From: Weissella confusa | GTDB lineage: Bacteria > Bacillota > Bacilli > Lactobacillales > Lactobacillaceae | Assembly: GCA_016466735.1 (NCBI GenBank) | Contig: JAAOED010000002.1 | Span: 150,351-214,350, forward strand | Direction: 5' to 3' | DNA: 64,000 bases | In this document: positions 7,952-16,996 of the stretch, one piece after another | Position numbering within the stretch: position 1 is the stretch's first letter | Layout: every line of letters starts with the position of its first letter | Made by a program: the position numbers and the translations under genes | Notes under the pieces: model-generated | The model's input: only the letters and a program-made list of their open reading frames with translations | What the model was told of the DNA's origin: nothing | Database searches by the model: none

Positions 7952-8575
7952 CTAAATAAGCGTGATTACTAAACTGGCATTTGATTTTGCTAGTCGATAA
8001 TTAATGCCTGATACGAATTGTTGACTGATTTCACCATCAGCCAGGCTTTCCTGATGACGTAGGGTCACGTTAATGTTGTTGCGCCAATTTTGCGCAACGT
8101 TTTGCAACGGCAGGTTAACACCGTCACCAAACCATTGCAGATTCAAAATTAAATTGTTACTAGGTACAAACTCAAAATCAATCTCATTCGTTTTACTCAT
8201 CGCACTAACATAATAGGTCGTCACAACCTCACCGTTGGTTGAGTGATACACCCGTTTTTCAACATCAAGTATCTGTAAATCATTAGGAACATCGCCGACA
8301 ACTGGTTCCAGTATTTTCTTTAAATCAACACCACCCGCTTCGTCAACGTCACTTTTAAACTTAATCGGATTGGCGTATTCAGTCACAACGGTTAAGGCCT
8401 CAGCATTGCTTAATAGCATTTGTTGCTTATTGGGCAAACTATACGCCGTCTGATGTGGTGCCTGCTGACTATAATGATTATCTTGCCAGTGCACAAATAG
8501 TTGGAGCATGCCGATTACTAGGAAGAAAAAGAGAATCGCCAAGCCGAGCACAAGCCAATTTTGCTTTTGTTTCAT
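7952..8575 (-). CDS. Membrane-anchored protein co-encoded with the sensor kinase, function unknown
   Basis: A 207-residue protein with one N-terminal membrane segment (residues 9-29, VLGLAILFFFLVIGMLQLFV) and an extracytoplasmic part of about 175 residues with alternating hydrophobic pattern. I do not recognise its family. The start codon overlaps the stop of the histidine kinase gene by four bases, so the product is made with the kinase and may sense or modulate it, as YycH/YycI do for WalK. No sequence similarity to those proteins is evident by eye. Confidence 0.6.
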   Translation of the reverse strand: MKQKQNWLVLGLAILFFFLVIGMLQLFVHWQDNHYSQQAPHQTAYSLPNKQQMLLSNAEALTVVTEYANPIKFKSDVDEAGGVDLKKILEPVVGDVPNDLQILDVEKRVYHSTNGEVVTTYYVSAMSKTNEIDFEFVPSNNLILNLQWFGDGVNLPLQNVAQNWRNNINVTLRHQESLADGEISQQFVSGINYRLAKSNASLVITLI

Positions 8576-9969
8576 CGTTCAATATCTTGCGCCGGCACCT
8601 GAATGCTGACGGTCACTCCTTCCCCAGAATTATTCTTTAAGGCTACACGCCACCCCAAAGCCGTACTAATTCTTTTGACAATCGACAATCCTAAGCCAAG
8701 GTGATCATCTTCGCCAAGCTCGCTATCCGTGACGAACGGTTCAAACACATCATCGACGGCCTGTTCATCTAATCCATGACCATTATCAGTTATCGTGATT
8801 GTCAGTCCCGTTTCATTCAAGTCTTCCGCCACCGTAATTCGACCACCTTGTTGCGGCAATGCTTTGACGGCATTATCCAGCAGATTGACCAACATTTCTG
8901 AAACCAAGCCCATATCTGTACGCAAACGATAGTCGACCTGATTTGCATAATCAAATTGGAAGCCATGAGCGGTTTGTTGTCGAATGCCAAGTGCAATATC
9001 TGTCACCTTTTCATGCAACAACTTACTGCTAATAGTTTCACGCTGTAAAGTCACGTGATCATATTGAATCAGCTGACTGATACGACTACCAAGCTGCTTT
9101 AATCGCGTGCTTTCATCCACAATATAACGCACCGCCTCTTGCTTCACCTCTTCAGTAACATTCGATTCAGCAATAAGCTCGGCATACCCCAAAATAATCG
9201 TCAACGGCGTATTAATTTCGTGAGTCAAATGACTCGCAAACTCTTTTTGAAACGCCGCATTTTCACGTTCAGATGCCACCATCGCCTGAATTTGATGTGC
9301 CATTTGGTTAAAATCATTTACCAATTCTGTCAATTCATCATGGCGCATCGGCTTCAAGGGCTGATAACCCATCGGATCTGTCTGAAATGACTGACTGGCC
9401 TGGCGTAATTGATGAACCGGCACCAAGATTTGCTTCGTTAAGAAATAAATAATTGCCGTCGATACTAAGAACAACACCAACAGGTTAACCTGCACATCAC
9501 GAAGCAATCGCTTTTGCGCCACATACACCGAATTCAAATCCGTAAACGTACTAATGTAATACGTCTTACGCAACAGTTGTACCTTAATCGTCGCCACGAC
9601 ATATTTTCGATTACCATCCAACAAATATTGAATTTGTTGTTTATCACTATCTAGCAAATTCAAACGATTAGCTTGCTTAACTGCCATATCCTCGTGATAA
9701 ATCAACTTTTGCTTCGCATCCCAAACCAACACATTATCTTGCGTTGTGCCGATGAACTTAATTACCTGTGCTTCTTTGATACCTTTATCTTGTTGGTAAT
9801 CCAGCTGTTGGACTTGTCGCGCCGTCTGCTTATTAAGGACTGCAGCGCTTGACTCTTTTTCCTGCAGGCCACTTTCAAAACTACGATGCAATACCAATAC
9901 ACTATTAATCGATAGCGACGCAACCAAAGTCACAATGAAAGCAATGAACAATTTAATCGAAATTTTCAT
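8572..9969 (-). CDS. Sensor histidine kinase
   Basis: A 465-residue membrane kinase. Segment 1 (residues 7-29) and segment 2 (about 160-180) flank an extracellular domain of roughly 130 residues. A HAMP region follows (LVPVHQLRQASQSF, ELTELVNDFNQMA). The phosphoacceptor is in FASHLTHEINTPLT near residue 250. The ATPase has an N box (LVNLLDNAVKAL), G1 (DNGHGLD) and G2 (LGLGLSIV). It overlaps both neighbours by four bases (ATGA) in a regulator-kinase-membrane protein operon. The signal is unknown. The shared promoter repeats upstream of the LCP gene suggest a cell-envelope role. Confidence 0.9.
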   Translation of the reverse strand: MKISIKLFIAFIVTLVASLSINSVLVLHRSFESGLQEKESSAAVLNKQTARQVQQLDYQQDKGIKEAQVIKFIGTTQDNVLVWDAKQKLIYHEDMAVKQANRLNLLDSDKQQIQYLLDGNRKYVVATIKVQLLRKTYYISTFTDLNSVYVAQKRLLRDVQVNLLVLFLVSTAIIYFLTKQILVPVHQLRQASQSFQTDPMGYQPLKPMRHDELTELVNDFNQMAHQIQAMVASERENAAFQKEFASHLTHEINTPLTIILGYAELIAESNVTEEVKQEAVRYIVDESTRLKQLGSRISQLIQYDHVTLQRETISSKLLHEKVTDIALGIRQQTAHGFQFDYANQVDYRLRTDMGLVSEMLVNLLDNAVKALPQQGGRITVAEDLNETGLTITITDNGHGLDEQAVDDVFEPFVTDSELGEDDHLGLGLSIVKRISTALGWRVALKNNSGEGVTVSIQVPAQDIER

Positions 9970-10628
9970 AGCGTCTCCATTCGATAACCAACGCGGAACA
10001 CTGTCGTAATCCGGTCAGCAAGGTCCAACTTTTTACGTAGTCGTTGCACATGCAAATCGACAGTTCGGGTATCCACCATGTCATCCGCAAAATCCCAGAT
10101 GTTTTCATAAAGTGTTTCACGCGCTAAAGTGACCCCTTGGTTTCGTACGAAATAAACCAACAACTCGAATTCCTTGTTCGTTAAATCCACCAACGTACCA
10201 TCCCGACGAACCGTTTGTTGCGTGACGTCAATTTCCAAATTATCATACGTCATCCTCTCATCGGCATGGCCGTATACTCGACGCATAACCGCTTCGACCC
10301 GACTTTTTAGCACTTCCAGATGGAATGGCTTTGTGATGTAGTCATCCGCTCCCAGCTGCAGACCCTGCACAACATCCGCCACCTCAGTTTTAGCCGTCAA
10401 AAAGATGACAGGCATTTCCTTATCTGTGATATACGGCAAAACGTCATAACCACTCATCTTAGGCAACGTGATATCCAACAACACTAGATCAATCTTTGTC
10501 GATTGCAAGCTTGCAACGGCATCTTCACCAGTGAACGCTTGCACGATATCATACGTATTCATCAAACTCATTTTGACAAGCTGGTTAATTCGCACACTGT
10601 CGTCGACTATTAGAACTGTTCGCTTCAT
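9966..10628 (-). CDS. OmpR/PhoB-family response regulator
   Basis: The receiver domain (residues 1-115) has the acidic pair in VLIVDDS, the phosphoacceptor aspartate in LVLLDITLPKMSG, and conserved Thr and Lys in FLTAKTE and YITKPFH. A winged-helix C-terminal domain (about 125-220) ends with TVDLHVQRLRKKL and VFRVGYRM, typical of the family. It heads an operon with the kinase and a membrane protein. Direct repeats of TTGTATC lie in its own promoter, pointing to autoregulation, since OmpR-type dimers bind tandem sites 10-11 bases apart. Confidence 0.92.
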   Translation of the reverse strand: MKRTVLIVDDSVRINQLVKMSLMNTYDIVQAFTGEDAVASLQSTKIDLVLLDITLPKMSGYDVLPYITDKEMPVIFLTAKTEVADVVQGLQLGADDYITKPFHLEVLKSRVEAVMRRVYGHADERMTYDNLEIDVTQQTVRRDGTLVDLTNKEFELLVYFVRNQGVTLARETLYENIWDFADDMVDTRTVDLHVQRLRKKLDLADRITTVFRVGYRMETL

Positions 10629-10666
10629 GACAACTGCCTTCCTTCACTAATTCGTAATGACAGTCT

Positions 10667-10701
10667 ATCATATCTCATGTTTGTATCTCAGTTGTATCTC
10701 A
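10667..10701 (-). promoter_or_regulatory. Two-component operon promoter with TTGTATC direct repeats
   Basis: TTGTATC occurs at 10681 and 10692, 11 bases apart, with a third partial copy (ATATCTCA) at 10670. They overlap the -35 position of a TATGAT -10 element (10667-10672, minus strand). The same repeat and period occur ahead of the LCP gene. Confidence 0.5.
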
Positions 10702-10706
10702 CGCAA

Positions 10707-10735
10707 AGAAAAAACGCTCGATTTCTCGAACGCTT
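10707..10735 (-). terminator. Terminator after the VIT transporter pair
   Basis: AGCGTTCGA pairs with TCGAGCGTT across a GAAA loop and is followed by a T-run on the minus strand. Its core resembles the terminators at 14393-14416 and 23199-23220. Confidence 0.8.
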
Positions 10736-10745
10736 GTTGTCTCTT

Positions 10746-11429
10746 TTAGAAGAACAATCCAATTGTGTAGTGAATGGCAATCGTCAGCAAGCCGATGACC
10801 ACATTACGCTTAACTGCTCGGCTAGCAAAGCCCTTTCCAATCAACGCACTCAGGTAACCCGTTAGCGCCACCGCTACTGTCGTCGCTAGAATAGTTGCCC
10901 AGAATTGCCAACGAATTGGTGCAAAGTACAACGCTAGCAGCGGGAACGCCCCACCAATCGCCGCACAGAACAATGATGAAAACGCGGCTGCCCAAGGACT
11001 GACATAGTGACCCAATTGCACATTATATTTCGTTGATAGAATCGTTTCCAAAGGCGACTTGGCCATCAATTCGGTCGCAATTTCTGCAGCCGTCGCTTCA
11101 GACACCCCACGATCTAGATAGAATTGACGAATGTCTGTCGCCACACCATCTGGATCAACACGCAAACGTTGTGTTTCAAGGTCAACGACGACCTTTTCCG
11201 CGTCCGCTTGTGAGCTAACTGACGCATACTCACCAGATGCCATCGACAAAGCACAGGCCAACAAGTCAGCCAAACCAGCAATCAAAATCGTGAACTGATT
11301 GGTCGTGGCAGCGCCAACCGAAAATAGAACACCAACAACTGTTAGAATTCCGTCATTTGAACCGAGCACACCGGCACGAATGGCGTTCAAACGCTCTTCC
11401 ATCGTTTGATGTGTCTTAACTTTTTTCAT
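10746..11429 (-). CDS. VIT1/CCC1-family metal transporter
   Basis: VIT-family proteins move Fe2+ or Mn2+ across membranes. This 227-residue copy shows the N-terminal signature RAGVLGSNDGILTVVG and MASGEYASVSSQ in the second helix, which contribute metal ligands. A cytosolic helical stretch follows (EKVVVDLETQRLRVDP to KSPLETIL), then three C-terminal membrane helices: five segments in all. GGAGGA precedes its ATG by a good distance. It is 15 bases downstream of a paralogue and close to mntH, forming a metal-handling cluster. Confidence 0.88.
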   Translation of the reverse strand: MKKVKTHQTMEERLNAIRAGVLGSNDGILTVVGVLFSVGAATTNQFTILIAGLADLLACALSMASGEYASVSSQADAEKVVVDLETQRLRVDPDGVATDIRQFYLDRGVSEATAAEIATELMAKSPLETILSTKYNVQLGHYVSPWAAAFSSLFCAAIGGAFPLLALYFAPIRWQFWATILATTVAVALTGYLSALIGKGFASRAVKRNVVIGLLTIAIHYTIGLFF

Positions 11430-11444
11430 GGTTGCACGCTCCTC

Positions 11445-12128
11445 CTATCGACCAATCAACGTTCCAATGTAGAACGTCACAATCATTGTGAACACACCAG
11501 CGACGACATTGCGTAGCGTCGCTTTCTTCTCATTCGCCCCAGACAAGTGAGCCGCTGAATAACCCGTAATCGCCAACGCAATCAAAACGGCCACCCCAGT
11601 TGCAGCAACACGAATGCGTGGTGGGAATAAGGTAATAGCCAGCATTGGCAATAATGATCCGAGCGGGAATGACACCATCGACGCAATCGCTGCTCCGACA
11701 GCTGACATCTCGTGGTGCAACGTAAAGCCATAACGCTCACGAACCGTTGTTCCAAGCGGATCCTTCGTCATCATTTCTTGTGTCGCCTTGTTTGCTAGGC
11801 GTTCAGAAATACCTTGCGCCTCATACTTCTTTTGTACGAACGCAAACTCGTCATCATAACGGTTATTCAATGCATCATTCTGCACCGCTTCCGCCCTAAT
11901 TTGTGCGTCATTTTGCGAGTGTACCGAAACATATTCTCCCATCGCCATTGAAACCGTACCGGCTAGCGCTCCGGCGAAACCGGCAATAAAAATAGCGAAT
12001 GAATTCGTCGTTGCACCGGCCACACCAATAACAATACCGGAAACCGACAAAATCCCATCATTCGCACCCATCACAGACGCACGAATCAAATTATTTCGTT
12101 GTGCTAATGTTTGTTTATCCTTTGCCAT
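11445..12128 (-). CDS. VIT1/CCC1-family metal transporter (paralogue)
   Basis: A 227-residue paralogue of the next gene, with RASVMGANDGILSVSG and MAMGEYVSVHSQNDAQ as matching signatures and the same five-helix plan. The ATG at MAKDKQTLA is preferred to a GTG three codons upstream because the GAAAGTG ribosome site is then correctly placed. The two VIT proteins may act as a pair or heterodimer, or differ in metal preference (iron versus manganese); sequence alone does not decide. Confidence 0.88.
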   Translation of the reverse strand: MAKDKQTLAQRNNLIRASVMGANDGILSVSGIVIGVAGATTNSFAIFIAGFAGALAGTVSMAMGEYVSVHSQNDAQIRAEAVQNDALNNRYDDEFAFVQKKYEAQGISERLANKATQEMMTKDPLGTTVRERYGFTLHHEMSAVGAAIASMVSFPLGSLLPMLAITLFPPRIRVAATGVAVLIALAITGYSAAHLSGANEKKATLRNVVAGVFTMIVTFYIGTLIGR

Positions 12129-12154
12129 CTTATTCACTTTCTACTTTTTAAAAC

Positions 12155-12202
12155 TAAAAAGCGCCTTTGATTATGTATCACACACAACCAAAAGCGCTTA
12201 AG
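12155..12202 (-). terminator. Terminator between the stress protein and VIT genes
   Basis: AAGCGCTTTTG pairs with CAAAGGCGCTT around a loop of about 18 bases, followed by a U-rich stretch on the minus strand. The VIT genes may rely on read-through, because little room for a separate promoter remains. Confidence 0.65.
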
Positions 12203-12207
12203 CTTGC

Positions 12208-12666
12208 CTAACGACGGGCAATCAACGATGAAATCTTAGCGTGTCGCGCAATGTACACTGCTTGTGATCCCAATGATGGCCACATACCTTGCTTTGAGTG
12301 CGCGCCGACAATCAGTAGGTCAGCCTTAATTTCAGGTGCCAACTCCATTGCTAGTACTTCACCAGCCTTAGCACCATCCGCCAAAACCGTCTCGACATCA
12401 GTCACACCTTGGGCAACAGCGTATGCTTTATACGTTTGCAAGTTCTTTTCTAAATCTTCACGACGCTTATTCACAGCTGACAAGCTCAAGACGTCTGTTG
12501 TTGAAAGATCCCCAAGTTCCAACACAGTTGCAATCGTCAACTTTGCTTGATCTTCTAGCGCCTGATGGACAGCACTTGCTAATGCAACTTGTCCTTGTTC
12601 TGATTCATCAACCCCCACCAAAACGTGTTGGTAGGCTGTTTGAATATCTGATAGTTCCAAAGCCAT
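12208..12666 (-). CDS. Universal stress protein (UspA family)
   Basis: A 152-residue single-domain Usp. YQHVLVGVDESEQG begins the alpha/beta fold, and the C-terminal VGAHSKQGMWPSLGSQA fits the ATP-binding pattern G-x2-G-x9-G(S/T) in spacing and character, so it may bind ATP. It is 18 bases downstream of mntH, with a GGGGGATAAT ribosome site, and probably shares its transcript. Its exact role is unknown. Confidence 0.88.
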   Translation of the reverse strand: MALELSDIQTAYQHVLVGVDESEQGQVALASAVHQALEDQAKLTIATVLELGDLSTTDVLSLSAVNKRREDLEKNLQTYKAYAVAQGVTDVETVLADGAKAGEVLAMELAPEIKADLLIVGAHSKQGMWPSLGSQAVYIARHAKISSLIARR

Positions 12667-12684
12667 TTCATTATCCCCCGAAAA

Positions 12685-14073
12685 TTAAAGTAACTTGCCC
12701 ACAATTTGAATTACCAATTGAATGTTCAAACCAGTCAACAACAAGAAGACCAACCAGGCGACAATCGTCATCCACTTTGAAATGATGAACTCTTCACCCA
12801 TAATCTTCTTTGAACTCGTCATCCAAATGAGCGGTGCCATTGCAAATGGCAAAGCAACTGACAAGAAGACTTGTGAGTACACAAGCAATTGATCAAGCTT
12901 ATCTTCAGCACCACCGTAAATCAATGTAAAGGCGACAACTGGAATCAACGCCAATCCACGCGTAATCACACGACGTAGCCACATTGGCACGCGCAAATGC
13001 AAGAATCCAGCCATGATAATTTCACCGGTCAACGTACCCGTAATGGTTGAGTTTTGACCTGAAGCCAACAACGCAACGGCAAACAACGTTGAAAGAACTG
13101 GTGATGCAATCGCCCCCGCAATCGTCTTGTCACCCAAAGCGTTATACATTTGTCCGAAAGTTCCAACTGAATCTGCGTGTCCAAAGAACATCGCAGCCCC
13201 CAAAATCAACAACATTGAGTTAATCACAAAGGCCATTGAAAGTTGGATGTTTGAATCCCAAGCCATAAAGCGAACAGATTCCTTCAACTCTTCCTTGTTC
13301 TCGCGGTTAACCTTACGCGTTTGGGCGATAGATGAGTGCAAATACAAGTTGTGCGGCATAACCGTCGCACCAATAATACCCAGCGTCATAACCAATGGCG
13401 AATCCGCCCCTGCCACACCGTGTGTGTTAACAGCTTGAATCTTTGGCAAGTAACCGCCAAACATCGCTGCAATATCAGGACGAGATAAGACAACGAGATA
13501 CAAGAATACAAACAAGATTGTCATAATCAACGTAATAACAATCGCTTCAATCTTTCGGAACCCAAAACGCATCAACAACAATAGCAACAAAACATCAAAT
13601 GCCGTTGTTAAAACAGATACAATCATTGACCAACCGAACAACAAGTGGAGCGCAATGGCACCACCGATAACTTCGGCGATATCAGTGGCCATCAGCGCCA
13701 ACTCAGTAATAATCCATAGCGCAATACCGCCACCCTTACTGGTGCGGTTTCGTGTTGCTTGCGCCAGGTCTTCACCAGTGACCATTCCCATCTTTCCAGC
13801 CATATACTGGAGCATCATGGCAATCAATGATGAAATCAACACAATTGACAATAGCAAGTAGTGATATGTTGCACCACCTGTTACTGACGTTACCCAATTA
13901 CCGGGATCCATGTAACCAACCGCCACCAAGGCACCTGGTCCAGAAAACGCCCAGAGCTTACGCCAAAAAGAACCATTCTTTGGCGGCACAATTGACCCGT
14001 TAACTTCTGCCAAACTGGCATCGTCTGCGGCGTTTTGAATCAACCCATTCTTACCGTTTGTCACACTTTCCAT
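12685..14073 (-). CDS. mntH: Nramp-family divalent metal (Mn2+/Fe2+) proton symporter
   Basis: A 462-residue transporter with about eleven membrane helices. The helix 1 metal motif is MDPGNW and the helix 6 motif is MPHNLYLHS, both intact. [19 protein letters not shown] is the conserved transport signature. Lactic acid bacteria depend on manganese, and MntH is a main importer. TTTGGAGG lies ahead of the ATG. The upstream region carries repeated GCTAAAT sequences and a perfect palindrome that may be a metalloregulator site. Neighbouring VIT genes would balance import with storage or efflux. Confidence 0.94.
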   Translation of the reverse strand: MESVTNGKNGLIQNAADDASLAEVNGSIVPPKNGSFWRKLWAFSGPGALVAVGYMDPGNWVTSVTGGATYHYLLLSIVLISSLIAMMLQYMAGKMGMVTGEDLAQATRNRTSKGGGIALWIITELALMATDIAEVIGGAIALHLLFGWSMIVSVLTTAFDVLLLLLLMRFGFRKIEAIVITLIMTILFVFLYLVVLSRPDIAAMFGGYLPKIQAVNTHGVAGADSPLVMTLGIIGATVMPHNLYLHSSIAQTRKVNRENKEELKESVRFMAWDSNIQLSMAFVINSMLLILGAAMFFGHADSVGTFGQMYNALGDKTIAGAIASPVLSTLFAVALLASGQNSTITGTLTGEIIMAGFLHLRVPMWLRRVITRGLALIPVVAFTLIYGGAEDKLDQLLVYSQVFLSVALPFAMAPLIWMTSSKKIMGEEFIISKWMTIVAWLVFLLLTGLNIQLVIQIVGKLL

Positions 14074-14137
14074 GACAAAACCTCCAAATTATCAATTTGG
14101 ATTGCGGTCTCAGTACTATTCAGTTTTACGCTTATCG

Positions 14138-14175
14138 CTAAATATTTAGTGGTATTCGTATGCTAAATGCTAAAT
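14138..14175 (-). promoter_or_regulatory. Candidate metalloregulator operator upstream of mntH
   Basis: CTAAATATTTAG (14138-14149) is a perfect 12-bp palindrome. Two tandem GCTAAAT copies follow at 14162-14175. They lie 65-100 bases before the mntH start. The assignment to an MntR-type protein is inferred from position. Confidence 0.35.
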
Positions 14176-14389
14176 AAAAGTCATAAAGAATTTCGTCCAA
14201 CTTGGCTGTTGAAAGCTTATGACAATAATTTAACCGAGAGCCACTACAACCCATCTCCTACAATTTAGCACTGTTTTCAAGTAATAGGAAAAACCTCCCC
14301 TAAAAAAGACACCCCCTTACAATGAGCAAACAAAAGCATACAGTTTTCAGAAACATCTTCCTGTTCAGCGGAATAATTGATGCAAAAAG
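14176..14389. other. Intergenic stretch without a supported gene
   Basis: Between the mntH control region and the hisC terminator I find no supported reading frame. RBS-like purine runs (near 14245 and 14290, minus strand) have no matching gene. A 61-codon frame here runs through the terminator and is not credible. Confidence 0.5.
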
Positions 14390-14439
14390 AAAAGACGTTC
14401 GATTTCTCGAACGTCTTACTTGTAACCCGAAGGTCTTTA
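14390..14439 (-). terminator. Terminator of the his operon within a 50-bp repeated module
   Basis: AGACGTTCGA pairs perfectly with TCGAACGTCT across a four-base loop, followed by T residues on the minus strand. The 50 bases, including an upstream ACC-TTCG-GGT mini-hairpin, are nearly identical to 23196-23245 after the tRNA-Leu gene. Confidence 0.85.
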
Positions 14440-14488
14440 AACTTCTCAAACACCAACGACAATACGGGAAACTTAATCTTTCCTGGTT

Positions 14489-15565
14489 TTAAACCAATAG
14501 CGACCGTGATAACTGTTCTCGCAACATCTCATTGTCGGCTGGCAACCCGATACTAAATCGAATCCATTCATCATTTAGGCGGTCATTGACTTGGAAGCCT
14601 TGACTGAGAAGATACTCGCCGACTCGTTTTGCTTGTCCAACTTTAACAAAAATAAAATTCGTTGACGATTGATAAAACTCAAAATCATTATCTACCAACC
14701 AATCCAACCATCGTTGGCGTTCAATTTGGATACTTGTTACGTAATTTTCTAGATAAGCCTGGTCAGCAATCGCCGCAGTCGCACCAGCTAATTGCTGCGT
14801 TGATAGATTATATGGCAAACGTACCGCTTGCATGGCAGTTAAGATTGGATCCGACATTACCGCATATCCGATTCTAATATTGGCTAAACCATACGCTTTT
14901 GAGAGTGTTCGGCCAACAATTAAATTAGGAAAAGTTTTAGTCAATGACATCACACTTGCGGACTCAGAAACGACAAATTCAATATACGCCTCATCGACAA
15001 ACACCGGCACATCTACTGGTACCTTTTCGATAAAGCGCGTCATGGTTTCAAGTTCTTCAAACACGCCAGTTGGGTTATTCGGATTAGTGATGACAATTAA
15101 ATTCGTATCCGCATCAATCGCATCCAAAACACCTGTAAAATTAATGTGTCCATCGGGTAATACCGCAATCTTTTTGGTAGTCGCCCCTTCAATAGTGGCA
15201 TGGAGTTCATACTCTGAAAATGTCGGCGCAATAGTGACTAAGTTTTTCCCATCCCCGAGCAGTACACGCGTTAACAATTGAATAATTTCATCTAGTCCAG
15301 CCCCAAAAACAAGCTTAGCGGGATCAATCTGATGCAATTCTGCTACCGCAGTGCGCAACGCGGTTGCATTCCCATCGGGATAATAATTCAGGTCACTTGA
15401 TTCAACTTGTTTCATCGCTTCCGCTACCTTAGGAGACGGACCGAATACATTTTCATTAGCCGAAAAACGCCGTAAATTTGTGAGACCATATTTAGCCATT
15501 ACCATTTCTTGTGGCAATTCAGGCACATAGGCTTGCAGGCTTTGCATCTGTGGCTTCATTCGCAT
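14489..15565 (-). CDS. hisC: Histidinol-phosphate aminotransferase
   Basis: A PLP-dependent fold-type I aminotransferase (358 residues) that converts imidazole acetol phosphate to histidinol phosphate. FSANENVFGPSP is the substrate-binding N-terminal motif, ITNPNNPTG holds the conserved Asn, FVDEAYIEF holds the Asp that pairs with PLP nitrogen, and TLSKAYGLANIRIGYA holds the Schiff-base lysine and phosphate-binding Arg. It is the last gene of the his operon and ends before a strong terminator. Confidence 0.95.
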   Translation of the reverse strand: MRMKPQMQSLQAYVPELPQEMVMAKYGLTNLRRFSANENVFGPSPKVAEAMKQVESSDLNYYPDGNATALRTAVAELHQIDPAKLVFGAGLDEIIQLLTRVLLGDGKNLVTIAPTFSEYELHATIEGATTKKIAVLPDGHINFTGVLDAIDADTNLIVITNPNNPTGVFEELETMTRFIEKVPVDVPVFVDEAYIEFVVSESASVMSLTKTFPNLIVGRTLSKAYGLANIRIGYAVMSDPILTAMQAVRLPYNLSTQQLAGATAAIADQAYLENYVTSIQIERQRWLDWLVDNDFEFYQSSTNFIFVKVGQAKRVGEYLLSQGFQVNDRLNDEWIRFSIGLPADNEMLREQLSRSLLV

Positions 15566-15578
15566 AAAAACTTCCCCT

Positions 15579-16232
15579 TTAATACTTTTCTACAGTTACG
15601 CGTTCCTTCAAGACGGATGAAACCCCTAACCGACTGCCTAATTCTTGTTCAATATCGGCTATCGTAACCCCTTCATTGACCAGCAAGACCATTAAATGGA
15701 ATAGCAAATCAGCCACTTCGTATTGTAACTCTTGCTTATTTTCCTTCGCTGCGATGACAACTTCAGTAGCTTCTTCACCCAACTTTTTCAAAATCTTATC
15801 GCGTCCCTTGCTAAACAAATAATCGGTATACGAATCTGGCTTTGGCACTTTCTGACGATTTAAGACCAGTTCGTATAACTCTTCAAATGTTTGATCTGCC
15901 ATTAATTTTCCCTCCGTCAAATCATTAAAAAAACAACTTACCGCTCCAGTATGACAAGCCGGCCCGTTCGGTAAAACTTGCACTACTAAAGCATCCACAT
16001 CACAATCCAGGGTCATCTTAATCACTTGTTGCGTGTGGCCTGAAGTTGCACCTTTGTGCCATAACTCATGACGTGACCGAGACCAAAACCAGGTTTCTTT
16101 TGTTTCCAGGGTCTTTTGATAACTTTCTGCATTCATATATGCCAAAGTTAATACACGTTTGGTATTGTAGTCCTGTACCACAACGGGCAATAGACCTGTC
16201 TTGGCATCAAATTTTGGTGTTAAATTAAGCAT
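15579..16232 (-). CDS. hisIE: Bifunctional phosphoribosyl-AMP cyclohydrolase / phosphoribosyl-ATP pyrophosphatase
   Basis: The 217-residue protein joins HisI (residues 1-110) and HisE (about 113-217). The HisI part has [30 protein letters not shown] and [12 protein letters not shown], with zinc-binding cysteines and magnesium-binding aspartates. The HisE part has the MazG-like helical region ([29 protein letters not shown]). It performs steps 2 and 3 of the pathway. It overlaps the end of hisF by eight bases. Confidence 0.95.
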   Translation of the reverse strand: MLNLTPKFDAKTGLLPVVVQDYNTKRVLTLAYMNAESYQKTLETKETWFWSRSRHELWHKGATSGHTQQVIKMTLDCDVDALVVQVLPNGPACHTGAVSCFFNDLTEGKLMADQTFEELYELVLNRQKVPKPDSYTDYLFSKGRDKILKKLGEEATEVVIAAKENKQELQYEVADLLFHLMVLLVNEGVTIADIEQELGSRLGVSSVLKERVTVEKY

Positions 16233-16992
16233 TCCGAACCGTCACTCCTTCTTTAGTTAATTGGGTTTTAAGCACTGGAATGGGAATTTTATCGAAATGA
16301 AAAACTGACGCTGCCAACACTGCATCGACTTGCGTTTCCAAGAATACTTCTGTAAAGTCCGCTATTTGACCGGCACCGCCGGATGCAATCACAGGCACCC
16401 GCACATTTGCCAACAATTGCTGATATAACGCAACATCAAATCCCTGTTGTCCGCCATCAGCATCCATTGACGTCACTAATAGTTCACCAGCCCCTAATCT
16501 AACAAGTTCTTGTGCCCATGTGATTGCCTCTAGGTTCGTCGGAATGGTTCCGCCAGCCTTGTATACCCGATACTTTTGCCAGGCCACATCCCACTTCACA
16601 TCAATCGCCCCGACAATTGCCTGACGACCAAACTTTTCAGCCCCAGCTCTCACCAGATTGGGATTATCAATCGCCGCTGAATTAACAAACACTTTATCCG
16701 CCCCACTGGCAATCAACTGAGTCATATTATCAACAGTACGGATACCACCACCTACTGTCAAAGGAATGAACACTGCTGCTGACACTGCTGACACGACATC
16801 ATAAATCGTACCTCTGTTTTCTAACGTTGCTGAAATGTCTAACAAAACTAGCTCATCTGCCCCTGTCACTTGATAGCGCTTAGCTAAGGCGACGGGATCA
16901 CCGACTGCTTTCACATCTTTAAACTGAACCCCTTTTACCACCTGGCCATCTTTAATATCCAATGCTGGAATAATTCTTTTTGCTAATACCAT
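16225..16992 (-). CDS. hisF: Imidazole glycerol phosphate synthase, cyclase subunit
   Basis: A 255-residue (beta/alpha)8 barrel. The catalytic aspartates are in [13 protein letters not shown] near residue 11 and [16 protein letters not shown] near residue 177. Phosphate-binding loops are VGGGIR and ASGGAG. With HisH it uses ammonia to close the imidazole ring and releases AICAR to purine synthesis. Its ATG lies five bases past the hisA stop, with GGGGTGA as ribosome site. Confidence 0.95.
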   Translation of the reverse strand: MVLAKRIIPALDIKDGQVVKGVQFKDVKAVGDPVALAKRYQVTGADELVLLDISATLENRGTIYDVVSAVSAAVFIPLTVGGGIRTVDNMTQLIASGADKVFVNSAAIDNPNLVRAGAEKFGRQAIVGAIDVKWDVAWQKYRVYKAGGTIPTNLEAITWAQELVRLGAGELLVTSMDADGGQQGFDVALYQQLLANVRVPVIASGGAGQIADFTEVFLETQVDAVLAASVFHFDKIPIPVLKTQLTKEGVTVRNA

Positions 16993-16996
16993 TCAT

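Noticed and set aside
14176..14330. Manganese (yybP-ykoY) riboswitch in the mntH leader
   Set aside because: A purine run near 14290 recalls the motif, but I could not find the paired conserved loops.
14277..14462. 61-codon frame between mntH and hisC
   Set aside because: It passes through the his operon terminator, has no ribosome site, and shows no protein-like pattern.
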